A DNA stretch of 64,000 nt from Paragonimus skrjabini miyazakii (taxonomy: Eukaryota > Platyhelminthes > Trematoda > Plagiorchiida > Troglotrematidae), in assembly GCA_014338405.1 (NCBI GenBank), contig JTDE01002864.1, positions 24,137 to 88,136 on the forward strand, in the 5' to 3' direction. This document shows positions 24,723 to 35,777 of this stretch, piece by piece. The number at the start of each line of letters is the position of its first letter. The first letter of the stretch is position 1. Made by a program: the position numbers and the translations under genes. The notes below the pieces were generated by a model. It had not been told where the DNA came from, made no database searches, and saw only the letters and a program-made list of their open reading frames with translations.

Positions 24723-25400
24723 GTTAAAAACGTCAATGTGCAAGAGTTATGACTTAGCAAATTTCTCCGCATATTATCAAATGTATGCTACAGGACAGGA
24801 GATTATAAAGCGGAAAACAAAGATCAAATGTGAAACTAAACATGCCTGCGGAAACATAACGAATTAGTCAATGGCATTGTTACCATAGCAGTACTAAACT
24901 AACAAACGTGTCTCTCTGATTACACAGAGGTGGACATCTATGTCTTAGAGAATCTGCTTTAGCATATCGTAACAACCGGGGTTTATTAATTGCGCAAGTA
25001 AATGCGAATGACTGTGTGAGATCAATCTGGTGATGGCTCTGCAAGAGATGACGAGCGATCACTGATGTCGGTGAACTGCGTGATGGCTGCTGTATGCACA
25101 CACTGTTGTCGGCTTGCACCCGTCCCACATGTTTCCTCATCCATACTGGATTGTGTTCCGAGTTCCGAAACTCTATCTGCCATCCCGTCATGTTAACGTA
25201 GTTGACCTGGAAACTGAACGAAAATCGGTAAATGATATGGGATCTGGCGAACGGAGGCATCTGAGCTTTTAAATGTGGTGTAGGTTAACACGACTTCTGC
25301 GGCGGCATTCAACCATAATACACTGGGCTTGAATTGATGTTGTAACGTCGCAGTGACATCATCCCGCTTAAGCCGCAATTGCAAAAATAGCTTTCAATTT
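24723..25400 (-). mobile_element. Penelope-like element 3' end, copy 1
   Basis: Read on the minus strand, a coding stretch ends LRHRCPPLCNQRDTFVSL, then L-L-W and a TAA at 24882-24880. Before it comes SVIARHLLQSHHQIDLTQSF and LLRYAKADS. These are the conserved final blocks of the GIY-YIG endonuclease domain of Penelope-like retroelements (the -AI.RHL..-H.-D..QSF...-AEAL-IR...P.LC.Q...V.SL-LPW pattern, from family knowledge). Upstream, AAEVVLTYTTF and YVNMT ... R-x2-EH in another frame fit the linker and GIY-YIG core, with a frameshift near 25200. About 157 bases of 3' UTR follow the stop. The RT core is missing; the copy is truncated and broken. Confidence 0.8.
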
Positions 25401-25639
25401 TTGGCATCGCTATCGCTGTTTAATTGTGGGGTTTTCAGTTGGAAAACTTAGGGATCTGCGATTGAAGATATCCGTTGTCCATGAACACCTGACTAATTAG
25501 TTGCAGATCATTCTGGATTGTGTCTTGCTGCAAGTCTTTCCGGCTGTGTTAAAAAATGTCTTGCTGAAGCCCGTTTTATATAGCTTCGGCAAGAAAATAG
25601 GCAGTGATCATTCCAAATGTCCATGCGATAAACTGAGCG

Positions 25640-26007
25640 TTACACCGAACTCCGAGTAAGACGGATATTCAAGATCGAAAAAGAGTCATTGAATTCGTGT
25701 TCGGGCATTCACAGTTGATTACGAAGTTGGTAAGCCCCAGTTGTTACGATATGCTAAGGCAGATTCTTTAAGACATAGATGTCCACCTCTGTGTAATCAG
25801 AGAGACACGTTTGTTAGTTTAGTACCGCCATGGTAACAATGCCATCGACTGATTCGTGAATAGATCCACCGTATGTTTTCCCTTGCATGGTTACTTTCAC
25901 ATTTGATCTTTGTTTTCCGCTTTATAATCTCCTGTTCTGTAGCATGCATTTGATAACATGCGGAAAAATTTGTTAGGTCATAACTCTTGCACATTAACGT
26001 TTTTGAC
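25640..26007 (+). mobile_element. Penelope-like element 3' end, copy 2 (inverted)
   Basis: The plus strand carries the same terminal coding block, LLRYAKADSLRHRCPPLC, ending with P-P-W and TAA at 25834-25836, then the same 3' UTR. From 25725 to 26007 it is about 85-90 percent identical by eye to the reverse complement of 24723-24990. A stop at 25690-25692 breaks the equivalent of the QIDLTQSF block. So two 3' ends of one family point outwards from a spacer of about 0.7 kb. Left limit approximate. Confidence 0.8.
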
Positions 26008-28156
26008 CGCCCTCATAATTATCATTACGTTGGCGACTGATGAGAGTAAATCGAAATGTTAACATCTCGCGATATACGTCTTCTCTCTGTTTTGACTACA
26101 TTTTCAGACTGTCTTGATGTGTTTTCTATTCGACTCGCTCAAGAGAGCCGATTAGTGTCGTCGGGCGTCATACACTGTAAACTTGTACTGAAACGAACTA
26201 TTACACTGGTAGACCGTAAGCTGTCCATGCATTCGCCGACGGTGATTGTTCATTGGTTTTATCAAGTTTCATTGGTCAGCAGCTTTTATGAATGTCTTCC
26301 GACTGACACTTTTGAACCTCGTCGAAAGCTTCAAACATTTCTTTTGCACCCTTAGTTCTATCAAGTAAAACCAAACTGAGCACTTTAGAGTTTTGGCACC
26401 GTCAAGTTTTGTTTTACTTCATTCTTTCAAACATTAGAATTAGGTAAATGTTCTTAGGTTGTCACGCAGTAGTCTACACTTCCAGTGTTGGTAGATAACA
26501 TCCATCATTATTGCTTTTAATTAGATGTTGATAAATGCTGTTTTTGGTTTTTATGCTGATTTCAAAGTCGGGAATATGAACCCACGTTATTCAATTTTTT
26601 AGACATATGGCCAACTTCATTCATAAATAGAGAGCTCCCACCGGAGTCTGTGATAACGAGTCTGATGACAAATCAGTAAAACATGTATTAAATCTTCTGC
26701 AAATGTGTATTCGTAGCAGTATCAAATAACTCAGCATGCAGTTTCATCACGTTCGATTTTATACACTATATTGTCGTACCGTAAAAATTCACATACACTG
26801 ACAGCGAGCTACACATTTGTGCGAATCACCTCAAATGGTTTCACGTCATCTATTTGTTTTTACGCAGCCCCAAGTGTGAGTTTATAACTTGTCTAAGATT
26901 AAAGTTTTTCGGTTACAGCTAAAATGGTCGGAAATTTTTTGATAAACTTCTATGAAAAGCAGCACTTGACGAAACATTGTTCATAATAATAGACATGTAC
27001 ACACACAAAGTCATCAAGCATGCTGGTGGTCCAATTTGGAAATCTGCTTTGAAGAGATTTGAAACAATTGATTTACTTAATTGACTTGAAAAAGTAAGTC
27101 ACGTGATATTCTCTGGTTTGACAATTCATATATTCTGGTTAGAAATGAACGCGTGACAGGCATCAAGACAAATGTGCATAGATTGATGGTTAAAATTAGT
27201 CACAAGTTCAAGCATGAGTACAATTTATAAAACGTCACTTCAAAGTTCACACGCCAAATGTTTTCTCATTGATTTGTTTAAAGAAAATAAGGGTGACAAG
27301 AAAGTAAGCACGCAGCTAGGTTCAATGGACGAAATAGGTGTGTGGAAACAAAAAGGACACTGTAGTCTGTTATTGATTTTTTTCGCTTAAATGACTTGCA
27401 GATGAAAGTTAATCTCCCAGTAAAGCGTTCATGTTCTAGAAAAATCTGTATTATACACCCACGGTTAATTAGTAATTCAGTTCCGTGTTCCTTGTTTATA
27501 CGGTTAAAGATGCACCTGCGAAGTTCTTAAAGTTAACACCACACTGATTAGAACTAAGCGACATTCGGACTATTGCAAGCCACCGTAGTTGGGTAGTATT
27601 TAAGTCACATCAATTGTTGATAGAGGGAGTAGGTGTGAACAGTTTTCCACCGTAAACAGGATATCTATAATTCGAATCTAACTGTCAACGTTGCGTAATG
27701 AAGAATTATACCAATACATAGGCAAAGTGGCATATGAAAGTACTGCGAAAAGAATAAGCAAAAATGACAGTCTACTCTGTTGGGTAACTAAGGAGATGGA
27801 AATCAACAATTAACAACTGACTTCACTCATTGAGGTTACAGGATTATCACTACCATTAACATGGAAACAGATATCAAAAACTACCTTGTTTCATACCAAC
27901 TGTGCTTCACGTTGCTCGTATATTCAAGTTGAGCCAAAATAATACAAAGGTTATACTCAGGTTTTGTCTATTTCGCGGATTGAATCATGAACCAAACGTC
28001 AGTTTTATACTAAAATGTTAGGTTCTTTTTAAACATTTGGCTATCCTTTTTATAGAGTTAAAATGTGTATACACAGTATCTTTAAAAAACTATAATAAAT
28101 TAACTATAACGTAACTGAAAATTCAGACCATACTCAGTTGGTACAATGAAGATAGT
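26008..28156. other. No gene recognised
   Basis: One open stretch at 26056-26355 (plus, 99 codons) starts with ATG but has no domain, signal peptide or convincing splice donor. The rest is broken in all frames. Confidence 0.45.
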
Positions 28157-28553
28157 TACTTTAAACTAATCTAAAAGTTTTGATCACGGGGTTATCAATC
28201 AGAGTGAACAGAGAGATTCAGTCATTCTCCCCTCAAAACAATCCTGCAAGCCGGACGCTGTTCACACGGTGTTGGGCTTGAACGTACGGATGATTGATCG
28301 GTCGCGTCTATTGTGAAGTTATTGGTATTCTGGTTAACACGCTAGTCTTATGAGAACGAGAGTAAGAGTGTAAATTCCGGTCCGGACAAGGATATGCACT
28401 TCTGATAAACTTTGATGAGAACAAAATTCGAGTCTAGTGCCTCCATTTGAAGTGGATCAGCCGTAAGGTGTGTTTGAATGTTAAGGCTGTGATCAAATAT
28501 GAATAGTGTTCAATTTGAAACAGTTTAAATCGCCGAAGTTCTACTATGAATTC
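28157..28553 (+). mobile_element. Diverged SINE copy (second variant)
   Basis: Full-length relative of the SINE at 19179, but older or of another subfamily: tgatcacggggttatcaatc, then ttctggttaacacg (A-box position), attccggtccggacaaggat (B-box position), gagtctagtg and gtgttcaatttgaaa, ending ttctactatgaattc. The copy at 51667 shares the diagnostic bases tgatcacggg, ggttaacacg and ggtccggac, so the two form a subgroup. Confidence 0.75.
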
Positions 28554-29103
28554 CTATTGAATGGAAAAGTAACGAGAGATGAAGAAACGTCCGTTTCTAT
28601 CGTTTTCCAAGTTGCCTCTCAGTATTGCGTCAAACGCATGTACTTGCAGCTTCAGATTGCTGGTAGATAGTTTATACACTTTAATTTACATAGATTTCAT
28701 TATGAGGGTTTTTGTTGAGGTTGTTCGTTTATTTCAGAGTTACGTAGTGAAAAAGTAAGAATCGACTTTACGTTACTAGGCGAAGTGCGTAACAGTCATG
28801 GCTTTATTTGTTTATCGTCCCGCTTTTGTTGAGGAAATAAACTACTAAAATACGTCTATGCTTTTATGATGGCACGGTACTTTGTTCAATCAGAACGCAC
28901 TCAACCAAAGGGCTTCGATAACTAAACATTAGTTTGCCATAGACAGATATAGTGTGATTAAAAATCATGCAATTTTTGGTTCAGTTAAACCAGTATAGAC
29001 AGGAATATAAAAGCCCAAGTTGTACAATTTTTCGAGTCGTGAGCGGCAACGCCCATCTCAAGTCGCATGTTGCCACCGAGTGCATTTTATAACCACAAAA
29101 TTT

Positions 29104-29603
29104 CTACTGTACGGAATACAAACAGAGATTTGGTCGAAGTTTAATCAGAACAGGTAAGAATGCTTCTAGACTCCTGGCTTGTGCCAGCATGAGTTGATCT
29201 ATGGTTGTAAACGTAACGTTGACGACGGTGTTCCAAGTCTGGTAAAAAATCAGCTGATCATCTGGAGTATTGAATATAGCACTGATAACTGTTTCCTTAG
29301 AGATAGTTTCATTGATACTCATTGAAAAGTTGAATGCGGTTGAAGTGTATTTGAACAATACACAAAAACTATTTGTAGATTCCAAAAATGGTATGCTGGG
29401 CATTTAATGATAATTACTTCGTAATCTGTGATTTATCTACTTTTGACCAAAGTTTCAAAAGCTTAGAAAAAACAGGCAACTGTTTTACTTATTTCGGGCT
29501 ATTATCTGATGTAGTGCTTGTCAAATACAAAGATGTACCAAATATATTTCAAGAATGCTTGTTTTCACGCTTTTTATTCTGGGCGTCTCAAAATGGTCAG
29601 TAA
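29104..29603. other. Two conflicting open stretches on opposite strands
   Basis: Minus 29403-29104 is open for 99 codons, with three N-x-S/T sites and a stop. Plus 29379-29595 is open from a tttgtag acceptor to a GTCAGT donor (72 codons, phases 0 and 1). They barely overlap and neither has a recognisable domain. At most one or the other is coding; I cannot choose. Confidence 0.15.
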
Positions 29604-30079
29604 TCAATGCACTCCATTTAGTTGAAATGATTTCTTTGCATAATCGTTTACTTTGGGTGACTTAAGCTTACTCCACCGGATGCTTAGCGTAATTTTTCAT
29701 TTGTCCCTCAGTACTCCTTTGCATGTGTGATAATTAATGGGTCATTATGCTTTTAGCCCTGTAAGTAGATTAGTTGTTAAATATCATCAAACCAGAAGTG
29801 ATTGGGGAAGTGACTGGTGTAAATTCAACAAACGTCACATTTATTTGCGACCGTTGCTGTCAGATAGAAATTTCTGTCAGCCTATTTTATTTGGTTTTAT
29901 AGATTGTTGCAGGAGGAAGAAAGATCTTTGTTTGGCACATTCTTGTTTCTGTGTTGGTCGTTGAAAAATTGTGTTGGTTTATAAAGATCAAGTGTATGGA
30001 ACTGACTAAAAGACAGGTTCAGGGAGATTGTTAACTGCGTTCATTTCAGCAACAAACATTGAAGTGCAATAAAGCGGAA

Positions 30080-31380
30080 TTCAGCAAGACACGCTCAGTG
30101 GATGACCTATGAGACTGAGCTCGTACAGCGGTCAAGAAACTCGCAGTGCCAGTTGTCTGTTGTGTATATGCCCAACGAATTGGGTAATGCGTTCCAACGC
30201 GGACAAACCCTAACTGCGAATCAGTTCTGTTCACAAAGTAACCTGCCTGTTCCATTGCTCAGTTTCAGCGAGTGACCTTTTAAAAGTTCATCATTGTTTA
30301 GTAGGAAGAGATGTTTGAACGACTGACCCGGGGTTTGAAGCATCTTCTAGATAAGAATTTAGTCGTCCCTGATATGTTTGTAGTTCATTGAAACTTGATT
30401 TAATTCTGCCAGTATTTCTGGGTAGAGGGTTTACCTGAGCCCCCGAATTCTTTTAGTGGTCCGTCTCTGAACACTTCCAATAAGCGCCGTATATTTTTTG
30501 AGATAAACACAACAGGCCTGTATGTTCGTTTCCAGGTGTGGGCAGATTATGGTGGCGAACGTCTTGGGAAACACTTAAAGGTAGAAGATTCCACAAACGC
30601 TTCCCAAAAGGTTCAGGGTTTTTTTATACTTTCTTAGCCATGGCCACACCATTTTTAGACAAACCAAAACTGTCTGTCACTATGGTCCCTTGATGTTCTT
30701 CCCATGGTGATAGGGGCAGCTTGTGCTACCAACGCAATCGTCAGTACAATTATGATTGCGAATATGCATGACTTCACACTTGTTGACACTGAACGACTTG
30801 CCATTTTTTGTAATGACATTTATTTAGGCAGTTTGAATTGTCTTGCAAGGTCAACACATCTTCCGGGTATTTCAGAACTCGCCAGAACTTTGTATCATCG
30901 GCTTTGAGCAACATCCGTGATTTGATTATCTCGGTTAGTCCAAGACAGAAGAGAATAAATAACAGGGGTTCTAAGGTTGATGCGAAACGCCGCCGTGGAC
31001 TAGAAACCACTCTGACAGCTGTCCATTCAACATGACGCTGAACCTACTTCTAGTCCGATACTACTCTAGCCAGGTGAGTGAGCGCTTACCAAGTCCTCAA
31101 CTGTTCGGTTTCTGCAGCAAGCTGTACTGATTAACTATGTGATGGGCTATGGAGAAATCCAGATAAGCCACGTCTATGACCAATCCTGCGTTTGCAGTCT
31201 TCGTCCACACATCACGAGCGATCAGCAGATTCGTGACGCATGAGTATCCCCTAGGAAAGCCATGTCATTTCTGGGTGATAAGCTAGGGTTGACAACTTTG
31301 GCCAGGAGAGTCTAGTAAGCTGTCCATTACTTTAGAGACCCCTGGAAGTAAAGCTATTGGTCGGTAGCTTATTACGTCGT
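30080..31380 (-). pseudogene. CR1 reverse transcriptase and C-terminal region, broken
   Basis: Minus-strand blocks: SYRPIALLPGVSKVMDSLL (RT motif 1, about 31372-31316), GYSCVTNLLIARDVWTK, then IDVAYLDFSIAHHIVNQ (motif A; the first Asp is kept but the F-S-K-A-F-D end is altered), LSEWFLVHGGVSHQ, LLFILFCLGLTEIIKSRMLL with ADDTKFWR (motif C, normally F-A-D-D, here K-A-D-D), NKCEVMHI, ALNLLGSV, and C-terminal FAVRVCPRWNALPNSLG (about 30215-30165). The order and spacing are those of CR1 elements. Stops and frameshifts throughout mean no active enzyme. Confidence 0.88.
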
Positions 31381-32079
31381 CTCTGCACCAACCTTTGAAA
31401 AACAAATGTGATTTTGAAATTTTTTCAGGCTTTTGTTAGACGACCGGTCGACAAAAATCGGTTGAGAAGTACTGTAAGCGTTTCTGTCAGTTCCGTGACG
31501 CGGTTTTTCAATATGACAAGGGATATCAAGCTCCAACCGAGTAATTTTAACTTTTGACACTGAAATTGGAAGTAACTCAGTTAAGTTGTCGCTTGAGTGC
31601 TCAAAAGTCGCTCGAGATTATCAGTTATGCACACTTACGTTGTGTACATTTAGAGTGTTGGCCGCCTCCATTTTATATTGGCAAATCCATCAGAGGTTTG
31701 CAGTCGCGAAATTCCAACCTTACTCTATTTGTACGTGCTGTGATTTCGTTGCAGAAAAGCTTAAGATTCACCGTTGGCTTTTGAGCAAGACCACGTTGAA
31801 AAAAAAATAGTCCCCATTGATAGCAGCCGTGATCAGATTGCGCCACATGACATACTCAAAAAACGCAAGCTCAATCTGTTCTGATTCGCACCTGTTCTAG
31901 GCTAAACGTTTCAATGTAGTCAGATGCTTGGTTTTATTCCGTAGGAATCTAGGTTTCCACTAGGTCGGAAATATTTTACTGGAGCATGATTGGTAACGAT
32001 ACCTAGGATTTACTCAGCGACGAACTGTCGGTGATCATCTGAGCTGGGTGTAGTGAAGAAGCCAGGCCATTCAACTTTG

Positions 32080-32860
32080 TTAAGCAGTATCTACGTCCGT
32101 GCAAAATGTGTCCTGTGAGAGGCCTTTAAACTCGTATTTTAGGGGAATAGTTTGTCTAGTTCCGCGTAGACAGCCGAATTTACTTATCCCGCGTTCATTA
32201 CGACAAAGTGGAACTATAACATTTAAATCGTCTATCATGTCAACGTGGTTGGTAGTAACGTAATCAAGACAAAACGTCACCTGGCCCATCCGTCACTTCA
32301 CATGATTTTAAACATACTGCAATAATCCACTTTTTGTTATTGCCTTGAAAGAATCTTCTGGTGAAGGAAGTCGTTGTGATATTGAATAAATGATTCGTAA
32401 AGCCTAGCTCCGAGTAATTCAAATATCCCATTGTTACTGTTTAAAGGTGCCCTAAAGATGATACTCCATGCAAAATGTTATACAATGCTGTGTCAGCATC
32501 CCTGTGGGTAGAAAGCGATCTCTAAATCAAACAGGTCACATGGGGTTTTGAGTGACCTTGTCTACTTGTCAGACTGATTCTGGAATATCCAATAACAAGC
32601 TATCAGAAATACTTATGGTCTTTAAATGCTATCCCAAATAACGAGTTACATAACCTCCTTTACCGATTTTTTAGTTACTGCGGAACACTGTCACACCTAG
32701 GATAGATAATTTGATGTTTGATACCCTTTCCTCTTTAAACAAGGCTTCAATGTTGCATGTTCTAAATGGGTTTTGCTGGAAACGGAGGTCACGAAGATCT
32801 TCCCATTTATTGAAGTTTAGAGCTCTCTTTTGTGTAGAGGCAGTTTCAAGGGCAGTTTCA
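32080..32860 (-). pseudogene. CR1 endonuclease domain (APE-type), broken
   Basis: Blocks in order on the minus strand are NKWEDLRDLRFQQNP (about 32820-32780), LSILGVTVFRSN followed after a stop by KIGKGGYVTRYLG (about 32700-32630, equivalent of the R-S-D-R-GGGV motif), ISISDSLLLDIPES, LYNILHGVSSLG, GYLNYSELGFTNHLF (equivalent of the GDFN-P-I-W block, with the G-D-F-N changed) and YVTTNHVDMIDDLNVIVPL (about 32260-32200, equivalent of the D-x-V-x-T-N/PLG-SDH end). The SDH triad position reads R-N-E, so catalytic residues are lost. At least four stops and several frame changes. Confidence 0.85.
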
Positions 32861-32900
32861 CTATCTACAGTATGCATAGCAGATGAATCTAATTAAGAGG

Positions 32901-35486
32901 CTTCATCGAGTCAGAAGGGCTGAGTCGGTATGTTGTAGTGTACGTTGAGAGATGCGTGACTGCAATATAGTTCCTGATGGTGCATCTCCTTACCAAGAGG
33001 GAAATTTGATCACTGGTCCAAACATTTGCAGCATGATCGTGTTGAGTTATACGCTACGTCACTCAAACTCTCTATCAAAATGGTTAACGTTGCTTCCGAA
33101 AAACGTAGACTAGATTAAAAACTTCGATCTAGACTTGAATATCCACTACTGTCTTCTTCGGAACGGGCGAGCTTCAGCATCATTTTGAGTGCGAAAACTG
33201 TAACCAACTATGGATGATTTTCAAGGTACCTTTTTCACAAATCTAATCCAGTAATGCATTACCAGATGCTCAACGAATCAACTCATTCACATCATTTTTG
33301 ATCAGGAGAAAAACGGAAGTATAATTTGTTATCACGTGCATTCACAGAGTTGGTGAGTTTATTGGGGAGGGCATTGGAAAGCTTTGAGAACTCTTGCCAG
33401 GATCTGTAATTGACAGTGTACCACCTAGTGCATTGATATAGCACATACATCTGACGTAGTCTATATTATCTAAATACAACACGAAGTCAGCTATGTTATA
33501 TTTCCAAAATGTATAATCATTTCGCATGGAGGTCCTATAGTCTGCAGCCTCACTTCACACCCACATAATCATTAGTTTCTTAGAGTTTACAGTTGATAGA
33601 ATGGCTGTATCAAGCAAAACCACGTGGTGTTTATGAGTGAAAATGAGTAAATAAATAACATGTTTAACTTCATTTTGTTTGGAATATTGTTCTCACATAA
33701 CGAACTTGAATATATGGGGACAACAAATTGGTCAGCCATGATTTATATCCGGGAATATTTCGCTACAACTTTATGAGTTCATCTAACTTCCTATTTGTAT
33801 ATTAGTTTGAGAAATCAAGTGAAATAGCAGGGGAACCAATGATCAAGGTTTACCCCCATTACAACTGACATAGTAGCGATGACTCTACAAACAGTTGTTA
33901 CTGAACCCACAACACAAATTTTCGGATGGCACCAGTTCCAGCCAAGGGTAGTGTTTGGCTGTGTGACGTTGAGTACATAACGCAAATACGTCTGCCGAAT
34001 CGCATTAAGTTTGAGTTGTTTGAACAAAACGTACAGTGGATGGCGCAAGCCTCTTGTTTCTGTACTTGGCCATACCGTCAGGTGTTTGTACAACCTCTAT
34101 AGTAATCCACTTCGGGATATGCTGAATGACCTTGGGTCACAATTGTCGCTCAGTTCCACCTATAGAGGATGCACCGCATCACAGATAACACTGAACTCAG
34201 ATGAATGGGGTACCTTTTGTTTCACACAGGGCACTGAAATCCTGGAGGTTTTGGGCAAGATCACTGGGAAACTCGCATTACCTAATCTGGCGGCAGAACT
34301 AGCTAGACAATACCGAATTAGTTGGCATACTTTGTTTCACGGTGTTTGCAGCACTTTCCTTGGGGCCGTTACCGTTTACGGCCAACAAGCCTAGCTTAAC
34401 TTAATCAGGCAAACTGACTGAGACATAATTACTGTGATTGCATGATCAGAGAACTAGTCTTCAAGAACAGGTGCAGAAACGAGTAAGTGCAATTTTGGCA
34501 ATACATCAACTTACTGATAATCATGTGATCTTTCAAGACAGCTGTTATAGATGGTTCTTTGAGGAAGCTGCGTGACGGGTTACTTCATTGTTTTCCTCAA
34601 ACAACTCGAGAAGTATTTTGAATAAGGCAGTTTGCTTCATCTAGTTTTCAGGCAAACATACTGTTCTTAAGCAGTCAACAAACTGGTCGTTAATAGTCAT
34701 TTGTGAATATCTACACCTTCAGCGTGTTCGTACTGTTAAACCCATTACAACTCAAACACCAGTGGTTCCAGTACACCGACATAGTATATGTTTCTAGTCA
34801 AGTATCTCTCGAGAAAATAAGGGTCACTCATCAAGAAACTAGAGTGCTGAGCATGTCGGCTTCAGATGACAATAAAATCCACATGTTCACATGTTCAAAA
34901 GAAACCAGAACTAATGAAAGCTGAAAAGTTAAATATCTTTTTTTACACCCCTCTTTTCAAATGTACAATACGGAAGTCAGTGTTTATAAAACAGATGCAA
35001 ATCCCATTGTTATTACGTATTTTATGTGTGAAGTATTGTTGAATTGATAGATTTATGTTTGGGCGACTAAATCTATGTACTTATTCATCTACTGCTCACT
35101 ACTAGTGTTGTACAGACACTTGATAATTTATGCAGACTGTTGAGTAATTAATATTGAGATACCATCTAAAGAATCGATTATGGTCTCAATATGTTTGAAC
35201 TACCACCGGGATAGTAGACGAAACGTTTTGCCTTAATATGCTTTCATATATACGGGAGATGTACTTTTCAGGCAGTCTTAGGCGAAAATCGATCAGCTCA
35301 ACTCACTGACAAAGTCTGTGAATTTTGTTGAAAACCAAAGAAACTTATCTGTCAGGAGCGAAACGTTGTCAGTAAAACAACTTACCGATTGGTCCAGAGT
35401 TGTTCTGAAATTATCGATACTTAGTCAGTCTGCAACGTTCTCCATCTGGTTGCAAATTTGCTTTTCTTATTCCCAAAACATTCTAG
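32901..35486. other. No gene recognised
   Basis: The plus-strand stretch 33980-34394 is open for about 138 codons and peptide-like (LAAELARQYRISWHTLFHGV near its end, then a stop), but no domain is recognised and no good acceptor or donor flanks it. At this length a chance frame is quite possible. The minus stretch 33815-34093 overlaps it. Confidence 0.4.
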
Positions 35487-35777
35487 TAACCTTGGCTTCA
35501 CAAATTCAACCTGAATGCAAACATTGCTATCAACTTGGAGGAGTTTGTTATGAGCTGAGTTCCAGTAAGAACTATCCATTTCAAATATACAAATGTATGT
35601 GTCCAGCGGTAACAAAACTTGGATTGGTTTCAGCACTACAGCAGTTTTCTCAACAAACTCCAACAAATGGACAGTGCATTGGTGGGTTTTGTGCTGGTCT
35701 GTCAAACCGCGAAGTCAATGCATTCAAACTACGTGGTCACGCTGCACCTGAGAATGACATTTGCGGCAGTCAACTGA
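35487..35777 (+). CDS. Candidate cysteine-rich (EGF/EB-like) exon, hypothetical protein
   Basis: A strong pyrimidine-rich acceptor (ttgcttttcttattccc ... ctag at 35486) precedes 291 open bases (97 codons), ended by GTGAGT at 35778. Both borders are phase 1, as in the candidate at 14571-14819, so the two would join in frame. The peptide begins TLASQIQPECKHCYQLGGVC, continues to YKCMCPAVTKL, and later has GQCIGGFCAG and NDICGSQ. The C-x2-C-x5-G-G-x-C ... C-x-C-P pattern resembles EGF/EB modules. The frame stays open upstream to 35282, so a longer exon (acceptor at 35281, phase 0) is an alternative. No family match claimed. Confidence 0.4.

Larger units (their letters stand above)
30000..32900 (-). 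mobile_element. Degraded CR1-type LINE, ORF2 nearly end to end
   Basis: Minus-strand translations give, in the right order, blocks of a CR1-clade ORF2: endonuclease (32.86-32.08 kb), linker, reverse transcriptase (31.38-30.88 kb) and C-terminal region (30.62-30.08 kb). ORF1 was not found and the 5' limit near 32900 is where similarity stops. The 3' end near 30000 is approximate. Every block is interrupted by stops and frame changes, so this is an old copy. CR1-like families (SR1-type) are common in flukes. All open stretches called on either strand inside this interval are explained by the element. Confidence 0.88.

Noticed and set aside
24880..25260. 126-codon minus-strand frame as a host gene
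   Set aside because: The sequence matches the terminal GIY-YIG blocks of Penelope-like elements and the region is present twice in inverted form.
30704..31035. Plus-strand open frames in the CR1 region
   Set aside because: They are antisense shadows of the minus-strand reverse transcriptase remnant.
32711..32896. Plus-strand 61-codon frame
   Set aside because: Antisense of the CR1 endonuclease start, which shows clear family blocks on the minus strand.
33980..34394. About 138 codons open on the plus strand
   Set aside because: No domain and no good splice sites. Frames of this length are expected once or a few times by chance in 64 kb of six-frame translation.
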